From an uncultured Actinomycetes bacterium (GTDB taxonomy: Bacteria > Actinomycetota > Thermoleophilia > Solirubrobacterales > 70-9), in contig CAMLHB010000001.1 of assembly GCA_946479725.1 (NCBI GenBank), forward strand, positions 1 through 46,138: 46,138 nucleotides of DNA, read 5' to 3'. Below the pieces are notes generated by a model, which worked only from the letters and a program-made list of their open reading frames with translations, had not been told where the DNA came from and searched no databases. Shown one piece after another: positions 7,265 through 15,176 of this stretch; the stretch's first letter is position 1, and every line of letters starts with the position of its first letter. Position numbers and translations under genes: made by a program.

Positions 7265-8438
7265 CCGGCCCCGGCGCTACGGCGTCAGGAAACGGGGGAA
7301 GAAGTACGTTGCGCGGCCGTACATCAACGGCGAGCACGTCTGGCTCGGCACCTTCGACACCGAGGACGAAGCCCTGCGCGCGGCGATGCAGCGGCACGAC
7401 GAGTCCAAGCGGCTCCCGGCCAGCCAGGAAACGATCGCCAGCTTCGTCGAGCGGTGGATCCGCGACTACCCGCGCCCGAAGGAATCCACGAACGACCACT
7501 ACGGCCAGATGGCGAAGCTCTTCGCGGCCGACCACGGTGAGACCAAGCTGCAGGAGTTCGGCCGACTGGACGCCCGACGCTTCGCCCGCAAGCACCGCGG
7601 CGCCGCCAGGACCATCAGGGCCATGTTCTCCGACGCCATGGACGAGGGCCTGGTCGAGACCAACCCCTTCGCCAACCTGCGGCTCCCGGCCGAGGGGCGG
7701 GGCGGTCGGCGGGACATCGTGGTCCTGACGCTGGAGGAGCTCGGCCTGCTGGAAGCGGTCGCCCGCGAGTCCCACGAGGACTACCGCTTCGACCTCTTCG
7801 TCCGTTTCGCCGCCTACACGGGCATGCGGCCCTCCGAGATCTACGGGCTGGAGTGGCCCGACGTCGACCTCGAGCGGGAGGAGATCCGGGTCAACCGCCA
7901 GATCCACAAGGGCCGCTGCACCCTGCCCAAGAACGACAAGCGGCGGACGATCGTGCTGCCGCCCCAGGCCGCCGAGGCCCTGCGCGAAGCCGAGCGGTGG
8001 GGGCCGATCCGGATGCTCGACGAGCGCGACAAGGAGCGGCCGGTCCACATCATCTTCCGCAGCAAGTCCGGCAACGCGTTGTCAGCCACTTCTACGCACT
8101 TCTACTGGTCCCCGGTACGAACCATCTTTGAAGCGCAGCTGAGCCCTGAGAGGCGCGCAGAATTGCGAGCACCCAGGAACCCCAAGCAGCAGGCCATGGC
8201 GCTGTACGAGCTCCGCCACCTGGCAGCCACGCACCTGCTGGAGATGTTCCGCGCCGGCGGCCAGGACGGCTCGGCCGATGTGGCCCGTCAGCTGGGGCAC
8301 ACCGACGAAGGCGAGCTGGTCAGGACCCTCTACGGCCACCCGAGCGAGGACCTGGCCCGCGAGCGGATCAAGCGGCTGTGGCAGTCCAACGTGGAGCCGC
8401 TGCGGCCCGTCGAAGGTGGGGAGGCCGCGAATGGCTGA
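7254..8438 (+). CDS. Tyrosine integrase
   Basis: 394 residues. A short arm-binding N terminus (YGVRKRGKKYVARPYINGEHVWLGTF, written here in part as its RGKKY and WLGTF landmarks) and a SAM-like core-binding domain precede the catalytic domain. Catalytic landmarks are Arg192 (TGMRPSEI), Arg321 in YELRHLAAT where box II has Tyr318 in place of the usual His, His349 (LGH) and nucleophile Tyr360 (TLYGH). It would recombine attP, probably the gap just downstream, with a host attB. I chose ATG 7254 because GGAGTGGAGG lies just upstream. The ORF is open further upstream to 7197. Confidence 0.9.
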   Translation: MPDDRPRRYGVRKRGKKYVARPYINGEHVWLGTFDTEDEALRAAMQRHDESKRLPASQETIASFVERWIRDYPRPKESTNDHYGQMAKLFAADHGETKLQEFGRLDARRFARKHRGAARTIRAMFSDAMDEGLVETNPFANLRLPAEGRGGRRDIVVLTLEELGLLEAVARESHEDYRFDLFVRFAAYTGMRPSEIYGLEWPDVDLEREEIRVNRQIHKGRCTLPKNDKRRTIVLPPQAAEALREAERWGPIRMLDERDKERPVHIIFRSKSGNALSATSTHFYWSPVRTIFEAQLSPERRAELRAPRNPKQQAMALYELRHLAATHLLEMFRAGGQDGSADVARQLGHTDEGELVRTLYGHPSEDLARERIKRLWQSNVEPLRPVEGGEAANG

Positions 8439-8562
8439 ATTGCCGGTATTTCCTGTGGCACCGGTTCGCGACATTCAGGCCGATCCGCCGCTCGGAAACG
8501 AGGAGCAGCTGATTGCCGACGACCTCCGCTCGGTTGCAACCTCGGAGCAGGAGGACCGCTAA
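8431..8562 (+). CDS. 43-residue hypothetical protein after integrase
   Basis: Starts inside the integrase stop region (ATGGCTGA) and encodes 43 residues, acidic towards the C terminus. It contains palindrome site 4. No family recognised. It may instead be non-coding DNA of the attachment region. Confidence 0.4.
   Translation: MAELPVFPVAPVRDIQADPPLGNEEQLIADDLRSVATSEQEDR
8454..8473. promoter_or_regulatory. Dispersed operator-like palindrome, site 4
   Basis: TGTGGCA-CCGGTT-CGCGACA: degenerate family member just after the integrase gene. Confidence 0.35.
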
Positions 8563-8846
8563 ATGGCATTCCGAAGCCCAATGCCGGCCAGAGACAGCCT
8601 GTCTCCCCGATCAGTTGCACCCCACCGGCACCGGGGCCTTCTTCCCGGCTTTGCAGGCAGTTCCGTGCCTGGGACAGGTTTCGGTTCCCCGAACGTCCCA
8701 CGCACGGCCAGGGTCCTTCTGCGACTGAACTCGGTCGCATTTCGGTCGCAGAGCGCCCGTTGCGCCGGTAGCCGACACTCCGGCTGCCCCGAGCGCCACC
8801 AACTACTGAACTGGCTCCGTATGAGGTATCCGGGGGTGGAGGTCTG
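8563..8846. other. Probable attP region (non-coding, 284 bases)
   Basis: This gap follows the integrase. An open frame crosses it (8563-8847) but has Arg/Pro/Ser-rich composition and lower third-position GC than real neighbours, so I treat it as non-coding. It holds a direct repeat TCGGTCGCA at 8731-8739 and 8742-8750, an inverted near-copy TGCGACTGA at 8720-8728, and a perfect inverted repeat CAGGCA-GTTCCG-TGCCTG at 8654-8671. Clustered short repeats beside an integrase gene suit arm-type and core-type integrase sites. The core crossover cannot be fixed without the attB. Confidence 0.5.
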
Positions 8847-9167
8847 ATGGGGGAGGGCAAGAGTTTCACGGTCACCGAGCAGCACCTTGCGCTGCTCCGG
8901 CGAGCCAATGTCGAATTCGGTGGCGATGAATGGGGAGCGCCCGCAATCAACGGCAAGCGGCCCTACGGGAACGGAGACCTCGTAGACGACATCTGCCGCA
9001 TCCTTGGATGGCCGGGGGATGCTGAGGACCCAAAAGTGCATGGTGCCGCCCTCGCTCTGCACGAGGAGACCGCGACGGCGCTGGAGTGCGTGCTGCGAAC
9101 GGGCAGCTTCAGGCCTGGCCGCTACGTCACCTCCAGCCCCTACACGCGGGACTGGGGCCTCGCATGA
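8847..9167 (+). CDS. Conserved phage hypothetical protein
   Basis: 106 residues. The pattern FTVTEQHLALLRRANV...GAPAINGKRPYGNGDLVDDICRILG is a signature I associate with a widespread uncharacterised actinophage protein, from memory of the family style. Helical, no membrane segment. First gene after the attachment region and start of the long coupled run. Confidence 0.65.
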   Translation: MGEGKSFTVTEQHLALLRRANVEFGGDEWGAPAINGKRPYGNGDLVDDICRILGWPGDAEDPKVHGAALALHEETATALECVLRTGSFRPGRYVTSSPYTRDWGLA

Positions 9168-9685
9168 CCACCCTCATCGCCCGCGACGGCTGCGAAGCGG
9201 AGTACTACGCCGGTCAAAAGCGGCCCAGAGTCTGCGACCACGGAGCGGTCTTCGAGAAGACGGACGCGCCCAAGCCCCGCAAGCCGATGAAGCGCAGCGC
9301 GCCAAAGCGCAACTGGACGGACGCCCGCAGGAAGGTCGAGGAAGAGGGCTGCTGCCGAATCTGTAAGCGCTCCGACCGTCCCTTGGAGGCGGCTCACATC
9401 CTGGGCCGGGAGCACGACGAACCGAAGATTCGCGTTGATTCAAATGGCGAGATCTTCACTAGCTCTCGCGTTCTCTACGTCCACCCCGATCGGATCGTGC
9501 CTCTGTGCGGACCGTTCCCCTCCGGCTGCCATGGCGACATCGACATGCGCCGGATCAACGTCCTGCCCTACCTGACCCTTGAGGAGCAGCTTCAGGCCGT
9601 CAAAGACGCAGGGAGCATCGAGGCGGCACGTATTCGTCTGGAGCCAGTTACTCACCGCGAAGAGGTTGCGGGGACGGCCGCATGA
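9164..9685 (+). CDS. HNH endonuclease
   Basis: 173 residues. Cys pairs (CCRICKRSD and CGPFPSGCHGDID) frame an HNH fold with AAHILGREHDE as the first His motif and the final His in GCHGDID. Basic N-terminal arm (KPRKPMKRSAPKR). Free-standing HNH enzymes in phages may be homing nucleases or nicking accessories for packaging. This one lies far from the terminase, so a homing or host-DNA role is as likely. Coupled by ATGA to the previous gene. Confidence 0.75.
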   Translation: MTTLIARDGCEAEYYAGQKRPRVCDHGAVFEKTDAPKPRKPMKRSAPKRNWTDARRKVEEEGCCRICKRSDRPLEAAHILGREHDEPKIRVDSNGEIFTSSRVLYVHPDRIVPLCGPFPSGCHGDIDMRRINVLPYLTLEEQLQAVKDAGSIEAARIRLEPVTHREEVAGTAA

Positions 9686-10101
9686 TCTTCCAGCGCGAGA
9701 TGGTGGAGAAGATCCTGGCCGGGGAAAAGACGGTGACTCGTCGCCCGGTGAAGTACACGGTAGTCACCAACCATCTTGGCGATTACACCCAACGGACGCA
9801 ATCGGCCAACCCCTGCCGCTACGAGGTAGGCAAGACCTATGCCGTGCAGCCCGCGAGGGGGATGAAGTCGGTCGGGCGGATTCGGATCTTGGCCGTGCGG
9901 CGCATGGAGCTCGACGCTCTAAACGCCCACGGTGGGGTAGTGGATGCCCTGCGCGAGGGCTTCTCTAGCTGGAAGGACTTCCAGGACTACTGGACCACGC
10001 TCTACGGCTCCTACGACCCCACCCAGCTAGTAGACCGCATCGAATTCGAACTTCAGGCGCCAGTAACCCATCGGTATGAGGTTGAAGGGGGGGCTGGGTG
10101 A
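9682..10101 (+). CDS. ASCH-domain protein
   Basis: 139 residues. Begins MIFQREMVEKILAGEKTVTRRPVK, matching the ASCH/PUA-like pattern (landmarks: ILAGEKTVTRRP, then YEVGKTYAVQPARG and GRIRILAVRR). Such domains bind RNA or modified nucleotides. In phages they are small accessory proteins of unknown target. It sits between an HNH nuclease and a DNA methyltransferase. Confidence 0.7.
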   Translation: MIFQREMVEKILAGEKTVTRRPVKYTVVTNHLGDYTQRTQSANPCRYEVGKTYAVQPARGMKSVGRIRILAVRRMELDALNAHGGVVDALREGFSSWKDFQDYWTTLYGSYDPTQLVDRIEFELQAPVTHRYEVEGGAG

Positions 10102-10655
10102 GCTTGGTCGGCTTCAAAGCGGAGAACCACCGCCAGCAAGTAATGAAGCGGGGGCCGCAGCCTCACGTGGACGATCGCGCCACGACGCTCGAGGACTTCG
10201 CGCCGCTGCATGAGCGATTCGACTTCTCGATCGACGTAGCGGCTTCAGCGGAGAACGCGAAGCTGCCGCGCTTCTACACGACCGAGGACGACGGGCTGAC
10301 GCAGGACTGGACCGGCGAGCGTGTCTGGTGCAACCCGCCCTATTCCAACATCGAGCCGTGGGCTGAAAAGGCCCACCGTTGCGGCGCCGAGCTCGTGGTG
10401 ATGTTGCTGCCCGCCAACCGAACCGAGCAGGGCTGGTGGCAGCGGCACATCGAGCCCTATCGTCGCGCCGGGTCGATCGAGGTTGAGTTTCTTCCGGGCC
10501 GGATGCGGTTCCTGAAGCCCGGCCAGCCGGTGGTCAAACCGAACGAACGCCCACGCTTCGGCTGCTGCCTCGTGGTCTGGCGACCGCCCGCGACCGGCGC
10601 TCACTCACCCGCCCCGCAAACGTCGATCGCCGACCTCTCGGAGCAAGCCGCATGA
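10098..10655 (+). CDS. Phage N6-adenine DNA methyltransferase (Dam-like)
   Basis: 185 residues from a GTG. Motif IV is WCNPPYSN. An N-terminal FDFSIDVAASAENAKLPRFYT segment and C-terminal RPRFGCCLVVW complete the DNA_N6-adenine-MTase family pattern. These small enzymes methylate phage DNA at adenine, often protecting it from host restriction. The target sequence cannot be read from the protein. Coupled to the ASCH gene. Confidence 0.8.
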   Translation: MSLVGFKAENHRQQVMKRGPQPHVDDRATTLEDFAPLHERFDFSIDVAASAENAKLPRFYTTEDDGLTQDWTGERVWCNPPYSNIEPWAEKAHRCGAELVVMLLPANRTEQGWWQRHIEPYRRAGSIEVEFLPGRMRFLKPGQPVVKPNERPRFGCCLVVWRPPATGAHSPAPQTSIADLSEQAA

Positions 10656-10711
10656 CCCCCTACACCCTCCTCCAGCACCTAAGAGCCCTCCCCGAAAGGA
10701 GCGCAGCGTAA
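10652..10711 (+). CDS. Possible 19-residue ORF between methyltransferase and repeat protein
   Basis: ATG overlaps the methyltransferase stop and the TAA abuts the next ATG. It encodes only 19 residues and carries the GAAAGGAG ribosome-binding site of the next gene. It could be a translated spacer that couples the genes rather than a functional peptide. Confidence 0.3.
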   Translation: MTPYTLLQHLRALPERSAA

Positions 10712-11437
10712 ATGACCACGGCAACTAAAGAGCTACGTGCCTACCACGGCAGCGACGACCTGAAGAAGGAGACCGTCGAGAAAGCCGAGTGGCACCGCAC
10801 TCACAGCATCCTCGATCGCAGCACCTACTTCAGCAAGAACGGCAAGACGAAAGTCTGTGCCGTCGGCTGCCTGACCGAGGACCCGGACGGCGGCCACCAT
10901 CTCTACCCCGAGAAGTGGGGCATCCCCGAGTGGCTTGCCCACCTGGAGGAGAGGATTTTCATCGGCCTCCCTGATGGCAAGATGGAGGACTGGCCGGTCC
11001 GCTTCCTTGAGGCGATCCCGGTCGGGGCGGAGTTCGAGGGCTTGGCCGACCGGCTTGCGATCCGACGCCTCAAAGAGGAGTGCCTGCCGCTGAGCGGGAC
11101 CTGGCCTGAGTCCATCAGGGCAGAGGTGGTCGCCGCAATCGAGCAGTGCATCGCGGCGCTTGAAGGCAAAGGCGATCGGTCGGCGGCGGCGTCGGCGGCG
11201 TCGGCGGCGTGGTCGGCGGCGTCGGCGGCGTGGTCGGCGGAGTCGGCGGCGTCGGCGGCGGAGTCGGCGGCGTCGGCGGCGGAGTCGGCGGAGTCGGCGG
11301 CGTGGTCGGCGGAGTCGGCGGCGTGGTCGGCGTGGTCGGCGGCGGAGTCGGCGGCGTCGGCGCAGCGGTCGGCGGCGTTCGAACGGGAAGCCGATCGGCT
11401 CGTAGCCGAGCTACAGACCCTAGGGGGATCGGCATGA
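10712..11437 (+). CDS. Ser-Ala heptad-repeat protein with conserved N-terminal domain
   Basis: 241 residues. The N-terminal ~150 residues form a globular domain (KEWHRTHSILDRST-like region, CAVGCLTED, LEAIPVGAEFEGL, WPESIRAEVVAAIEQCI), recalling uncharacterised phage and host proteins that end in low-complexity Ala repeats. Residues 157-222 are 19 consecutive units that all begin Ser-Ala and have three or four residues (SAA, SAE, SAW, SAAW, SAAE, SAAA, SAQR). Units alternate 4-3-4-3 with a single exception, giving near-perfect heptads, so I predict a long Ala-rich helix or Ala-zipper coil. A charged helix (FEREADRLVAELQ) closes the protein. Function unknown. Confidence 0.8.
   Translation: MTTATKELRAYHGSDDLKKETVEKAEWHRTHSILDRSTYFSKNGKTKVCAVGCLTEDPDGGHHLYPEKWGIPEWLAHLEERIFIGLPDGKMEDWPVRFLEAIPVGAEFEGLADRLAIRRLKEECLPLSGTWPESIRAEVVAAIEQCIAALEGKGDRSAAASAASAAWSAASAAWSAESAASAAESAASAAESAESAAWSAESAAWSAWSAAESAASAQRSAAFEREADRLVAELQTLGGSA
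11180..11377 (+). repeat. Imperfect tandem repeat, units of 9 or 12 bases beginning TCGGCG
   Basis: Nineteen in-frame units (TCG GCG plus one or two of GCG, GAG, TGG and, once, CAG CGG). The array is long enough and uniform enough to expand or contract by slippage without changing frame. All unit lengths are multiples of three. Confidence 0.9.
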
Positions 11438-12582
11438 GCCAATCTGAGGTAGAGAAGCGGGTTCGTAACGAGTTGGTGGATGCGGCCGAGGAGGCAATCG
11501 ACCGTGTTGGGCCAGACCGCCACCTTCGCGAGTACGCCGTGGCTGCTGTCGATGCCGTCCTCCCCGCCATAGAGGCAGAGCTTCGAGAATCACCGGAGAA
11601 CCGGGAGCCAAACAAGGACGAGTGGTTCTGCGATACCTGCGGCGCGATCAGCCCGGAGGAGACGGCCGTCGAAGCGGGCTGGGAACAGACGCCGCAGGAC
11701 GACGCCGGCGTGTCGGTCGAGCGCTGCCCCGCTTGCCGCCTATCACCGGCCAAGGACCGCTGCCCTACCTGCCTGAGCAGCAACCCGTACTGGACGCAGT
11801 GCATCGACCGCAAAGAGGCCGAGGAAGAAACCGGACGCGAGGCTCCAGAGCGGGGTGATCTTCGCGGCGGCTGTCTCGACCCTTGGCATGAGGACCGCAT
11901 CGCCCGCCTATCACCGGAGAACAGCAGCGGGGTAGAGGAGGGGCGCTGGACGATCTGGCGGATAGAGCGGGGCGAGGATCTGGAGCCGTGGTCGGGCGTT
12001 CTCGGTCCGGCGACGAATCCTCCCGATGATGCCGGCCTCAGCGGCACCGATTGGTGCCGGGCAGCCGAGGTTGAGGTCATCCCCGCCGCGGTGCTGGGCG
12101 ACCTGGAGACTCGAATCGCCGCCGAGCTACGGGCTTGCATAGCCCTTGAAGACGAAGACGGCCCGGTTGAGGATTCGCACTACGACGAGATCGCCCGCAA
12201 CGTCGTCGCGAAGCTCCTCGCCTCCACCCAGCCCAATCCCACCACTCACCTATCGGAGGGAGCGGGGGACGGGCTTCGAGAGCGGCTGGCGCAGGAGTTC
12301 GAGCGTTGGGCGAAGTCCCAGGAGGTGACGGCCGCACAGAACCCGGACATGGATGGCGTACTGCTGCTCCGCGACGGGTACCTTGCCGCCGCCAATCTCT
12401 GCCGCACCTTCGCCACCACCCCGCAACCACAAGACGAGCGCCTTTCGGCTCGCGGTAGCTGGCCTCGCTGCGGTGGCAACGAAGTGGTCGAGGTCCCGGA
12501 CTCCGAATCGGGTCAGGCGGATTGTCCCGGCTGCGAGGACTGCCAACCAGAGCAGAGCAGTGGAAGCGGGGAGGGGCGATGA
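11434..12582 (+). CDS. Hypothetical protein with several Cys-X2-Cys motifs
   Basis: 382 residues. Cys pairs occur at CDTCGA, CPACRL, CPTCLSS and near the C terminus CPGCEDC, suggesting several zinc ribbons. Helical stretches resemble repeated modules: RHLREYAVAAVDAVLPAIEAELRE near the N terminus and HYDEIARNVVAKLL further on, in the style of phage 'AEAVLAALEAE' proteins. A modular unknown; low conservation expected. Coupled to the repeat gene by ATGA. Confidence 0.65.
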   Translation: MSQSEVEKRVRNELVDAAEEAIDRVGPDRHLREYAVAAVDAVLPAIEAELRESPENREPNKDEWFCDTCGAISPEETAVEAGWEQTPQDDAGVSVERCPACRLSPAKDRCPTCLSSNPYWTQCIDRKEAEEETGREAPERGDLRGGCLDPWHEDRIARLSPENSSGVEEGRWTIWRIERGEDLEPWSGVLGPATNPPDDAGLSGTDWCRAAEVEVIPAAVLGDLETRIAAELRACIALEDEDGPVEDSHYDEIARNVVAKLLASTQPNPTTHLSEGAGDGLRERLAQEFERWAKSQEVTAAQNPDMDGVLLLRDGYLAAANLCRTFATTPQPQDERLSARGSWPRCGGNEVVEVPDSESGQADCPGCEDCQPEQSSGSGEGR

Positions 12583-12758
12583 CTGTCTACGTGGACCAAC
12601 TCCCCGACTCGGGTTGGGGCCGCTGGAGTGCGACGGAGATCCCCGACGACGTGCTGATGAAGGACGGCCGCGGCCACACGCAGCGCTCGACCCTGATCGC
12701 CCGCCGCAAAGCTGCTTCCACCCAGCAGCCCCACTACACAGGAGGAGACGAAGGATGA
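12579..12758 (+). CDS. Small protein with DUF4031-like N terminus
   Basis: 59 residues. MTVYVDQLPDSGWGRW resembles the start of DUF4031 proteins, which are longer, so this may be a shortened relative. GGGGAGGGGCG supplies the RBS and the start overlaps the previous stop. Confidence 0.5.
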   Translation: MTVYVDQLPDSGWGRWSATEIPDDVLMKDGRGHTQRSTLIARRKAASTQQPHYTGGDEG

Positions 12759-12973
12759 GCCCGGCAGTTCGGTTGACGACGGACTACGGCTCGAAGCTGC
12801 ACCTGGCCGCTCCGGCTCGCGAGCAAGTGCGGTGGCACCGTCCGAGCAAGTACGGGCACACCCAGCCGATGAGGACCCGCTGCGGTGTCTTCGGCCTTCC
12901 AGTCCACCCGGACGACGAGACCCCCCGCTGTCGTCGCTGCTTCGCGGCAGACAAAGGGGAGGCAGGACGGTGA
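12755..12973 (+). CDS. Small zinc-ribbon-like protein
   Basis: 72 residues, with HTQPMRTRCGVFG and a C-terminal CRRC pair giving three Cys plus His for a possible zinc site. Basic. No named family. Coupled at both ends. Confidence 0.55.
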   Translation: MSPAVRLTTDYGSKLHLAAPAREQVRWHRPSKYGHTQPMRTRCGVFGLPVHPDDETPRCRRCFAADKGEAGR

Positions 12974-13308
12974 GCGAGCCAGTGAAAGCGGAGTGGCCGG
13001 AGGTCGAGCTTGCAATCGCGCCCGACTGGTGGGGGCCGATGCACAGCACGATGGTCCTCGCCGCCGATGAACCCGTGCCGGACTGGACGCTGGGCCATGA
13101 ACGCTACATCCCCGCCTCCAAGCTAGAGCAGGTAGCCCAGGAGCTTGACGACGAGATCGACACCCTGGATGACCTTTGCCGGCTATACCTTGCGTGGAAG
13201 GAGGACGGTGCTGCCGATGGATTCGCCCAGGCCTCTGACCGCCTGCAAACGCTCCTCAAGCTCCTACGAGACACCACCGAGGGAGAGAGGGGGCACCTGA
13301 ATGGCTGA
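12970..13308 (+). CDS. Hypothetical protein
   Basis: 112 residues from GTG. Trp-rich N-terminal half (IAPDWWGPMHSTMV), then a helical half (SKLEQVAQELDDEIDTLDDLCRLYLAW). Soluble. Function unknown. Confidence 0.55.
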   Translation: MSEPVKAEWPEVELAIAPDWWGPMHSTMVLAADEPVPDWTLGHERYIPASKLEQVAQELDDEIDTLDDLCRLYLAWKEDGAADGFAQASDRLQTLLKLLRDTTEGERGHLNG

Positions 13309-13504
13309 GTTCGACGTGACGATCTACGTGCGGATGACGGGTTCTGAGGCTCAGGTCAACGACCGCATCGACAAGGCGCTTGACCGGGCATTTCCTTCGA
13401 GTCGCAAAGACGTGCTGGCGCTCTCATGGGAGTCGTGCGAGGACAAGTCTGCCGAGCGGAGTTTCGAGAGCTTGGCGCGAGAGGGTGGGATCGCCGATGG
13501 CTGA
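13301..13504 (+). CDS. Small hypothetical protein
   Basis: 67 residues with an alternating beta-strand opening (FDVTIYVRMTGS) and a helix (EAQVNDRIDKALDRAF), a ferredoxin-like alpha/beta pattern. Function unknown. Overlaps neighbours by eight bases at each end. Confidence 0.55.
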   Translation: MAEFDVTIYVRMTGSEAQVNDRIDKALDRAFPSSRKDVLALSWESCEDKSAERSFESLAREGGIADG

Positions 13505-13781
13505 CCAGGTTGCATTCGATTCGCTCCGGGGCGAACTGCGCGAAGAGAAGGAATACGCCGCAGCGCTGAAGGAAAGCAAACGCGATGCCGAGCGCATTCT
13601 CAGCAAGAAGATCGGCGAACTTACGCAGGTAAGGGGCCAGCGCGATCAGCTACTGGAAAAAATAGAGGAGCACCAAGAGGAGGCTTTGGCGCGTCACGCC
13701 CCGCCCCGCTTCCCCACCCGCCTATCGCGCCGAGACGAAGACCTCTACGCCGTCGCCAACTCCATACGGGAGGACTCATGA
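13497..13781 (+). CDS. Coiled-coil protein
   Basis: 94 residues, almost wholly charged helix from residue 5 to 65 (ELREEKEYAAALKESKRD...), followed by RFPTRLSRRDEDLYAVANSIRED, which looks like a conserved docking tail. Function unknown. Confidence 0.55.
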   Translation: MADQVAFDSLRGELREEKEYAAALKESKRDAERILSKKIGELTQVRGQRDQLLEKIEEHQEEALARHAPPRFPTRLSRRDEDLYAVANSIREDS

Positions 13782-13960
13782 GCGAGGTAGGGGGGAAGCG
13801 GCTGGATGTGGTTGTCGACTTCCTCGACGCCTGGCGCTTCTGTCCCGTGTCGGGCGCGTCCTCCCCAACGCGATCGTGTCTCGAAGACGAGGCCGCCCAG
13901 CTCCTCGACGCCCTCGACAAGGCCCCGCCCGAGCAGGCCATTGAAGGGAGGCGGTCGTGA
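13778..13960 (+). CDS. Small hypothetical protein
   Basis: 60 residues. Contains WRFCPVSGASSPTRSC with two Cys, then an acidic helix (LEDEAAQLLDALDKAPPEQA). ATGA overlap with the preceding gene, GTGA with the next. Function unknown. Confidence 0.5.
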   Translation: MSEVGGKRLDVVVDFLDAWRFCPVSGASSPTRSCLEDEAAQLLDALDKAPPEQAIEGRRS

Positions 13961-14784
13961 GCGACAAGCTGTCTGATCGCGAAAAGACGGCGCGGCTCCA
14001 GCGGTTGCTTCGCCAGCGACACATCGGAAGCAACGGCGCGAATGGTGAGGCGTGGGCCTACTTCACCGAGGTCCGCAATCAGACCGGGTTCAGCCGAAGC
14101 ACGATTCGCTCGGCCGATGCCATTGCCATGAGCCTGTGGCCGAGTCGCGGTCTCACCTTGCATGGCTTTGAGATCAAGGCCAGCAGGGCCGATTGGCTCC
14201 GAGAGCTGCGCGAGCCGGGCAAGTCTGAGGACTTCATCCGCCACTGCGATCACTGGTGGCTCGTCACCGAGCCTGATGTAGTCGAAGACGGTGAGCTGCC
14301 GAAGACGTGGGGTCTGCTGGTTCGTCGTGGTAGCAAGTTGGTGCAGGCGACCGCGGCACCTGAGCTTGAACCGGAGCCCTGCTCGCCACAGTTTCTAGCC
14401 GGGCTGCTGCGCGCTGCCGGACGGAAGGCTGAGGTCAGGCCCGAGGCGATCACGGTCGCAGAAGCGGCCGGTCGCAAACACGGAGAAGCGGTCTTCAAGG
14501 ACCGAGCCGAGCTCTACGAGGGCGAGCTAAAGGCTCTCCGCGAGAAGGTCCGCGCTTTCACCCGTGAGTCTGGTCTGACCCTCGAAGGTCGCTACCCGGC
14601 GACGTACGACCCGGCCGAGCTTGGCAGAGCCGTACGTCTCGTCCTCGAAGGCAAGGCTCGTGCCGAGAACCTTGAGACGCGCTTCTCCCGTCTTGCCGAG
14701 CAGGCCGAAAGCATTGCCGAGCAAGCCGCCAAGTTCGCAACCCCCACCCAGCAACAACCCCCCGAGCAACCCGAGGAGGACTAA
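13957..14784 (+). CDS. MmcB-like PD-(D/E)XK nuclease-fold protein
   Basis: 275 residues from GTG. Residues ~45-150 show ADAIAMSLWPSRGLTLHGFEIKASRADWL...CDHWWLVT (landmarks ADAIAMSLWP, GFEIKAS, CDHWWLV), the MmcB/DUF-type restriction-endonuclease fold with the E-X-K catalytic pair. The C-terminal third is a helical coiled-coil tail (KALREKVRAF..., LETRFSRLAEQAESIAEQ). Probable DNA-repair or DNA-processing nuclease near RusA. Substrate unknown. Confidence 0.7.
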   Translation: MSDKLSDREKTARLQRLLRQRHIGSNGANGEAWAYFTEVRNQTGFSRSTIRSADAIAMSLWPSRGLTLHGFEIKASRADWLRELREPGKSEDFIRHCDHWWLVTEPDVVEDGELPKTWGLLVRRGSKLVQATAAPELEPEPCSPQFLAGLLRAAGRKAEVRPEAITVAEAAGRKHGEAVFKDRAELYEGELKALREKVRAFTRESGLTLEGRYPATYDPAELGRAVRLVLEGKARAENLETRFSRLAEQAESIAEQAAKFATPTQQQPPEQPEED

Positions 14785-15176
14785 TGGGCTACGAACGGCA
14801 CGACGCAATCGTGGTGACCTCCTGCTTTGAGGAAGCCCTGAGGGAGGCGCACATCGAGGCGACGCGGCGCTTTGCTGATGTGATGGCGCACGTAACGCCG
14901 ATCACCCCCGCTGGCGTTAACGCTTACCAGTCGTTCCTCGTCGCTCCGGATGGGTCCAAGGAGGGCTGGAAAGACTCTGATGACGCCGAGGTAAAGCGCA
15001 CCGAGTTCGTTCAATGGATGCGCGATGCCCACGACCGAGGGGTCTATCTCGATTGGGTAGAGGTCAACTTCGGCGGCGACGGACCGGAGCAAATCTACGT
15101 GCGCGGCGAGTACGACGACGAGTGGCGAGCCGCAAAGCACCCCGACCCCGAGCAACCCATAGGGGAGGAGCGGTGA
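14784..15176 (+). CDS. Conserved phage hypothetical protein
   Basis: 130 residues. Begins MGYERHDAIVVTS, then AHIEATRRFADV and SFLVAPDGSKEGWKDSD. This looks like a recurrent phage protein of unknown function in actinophages and proteobacterial phages. Mixed alpha/beta, acidic. Start overlaps the nuclease stop by one base. Confidence 0.6.
   Translation: MGYERHDAIVVTSCFEEALREAHIEATRRFADVMAHVTPITPAGVNAYQSFLVAPDGSKEGWKDSDDAEVKRTEFVQWMRDAHDRGVYLDWVEVNFGGDGPEQIYVRGEYDDEWRAAKHPDPEQPIGEER

Noticed and set aside
8563..8847. 94-residue plus-strand frame after the integrase
   Set aside because: Arg/Pro/Ser-rich, lower third-position GC than real neighbours, and filled with palindromes. Treated as attP, although its end overlaps the next start.
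11180..11377. CRISPR-like array
   Set aside because: Units are 9 or 12 bases with no spacers and are in-frame codons of a protein.
11209..11433. N-terminal extension of the 11434 gene rich in Gly-Val
   Set aside because: It is the out-of-frame reading of the Ser-Ala repeat. The ATG at 11434 overlaps the previous stop properly.
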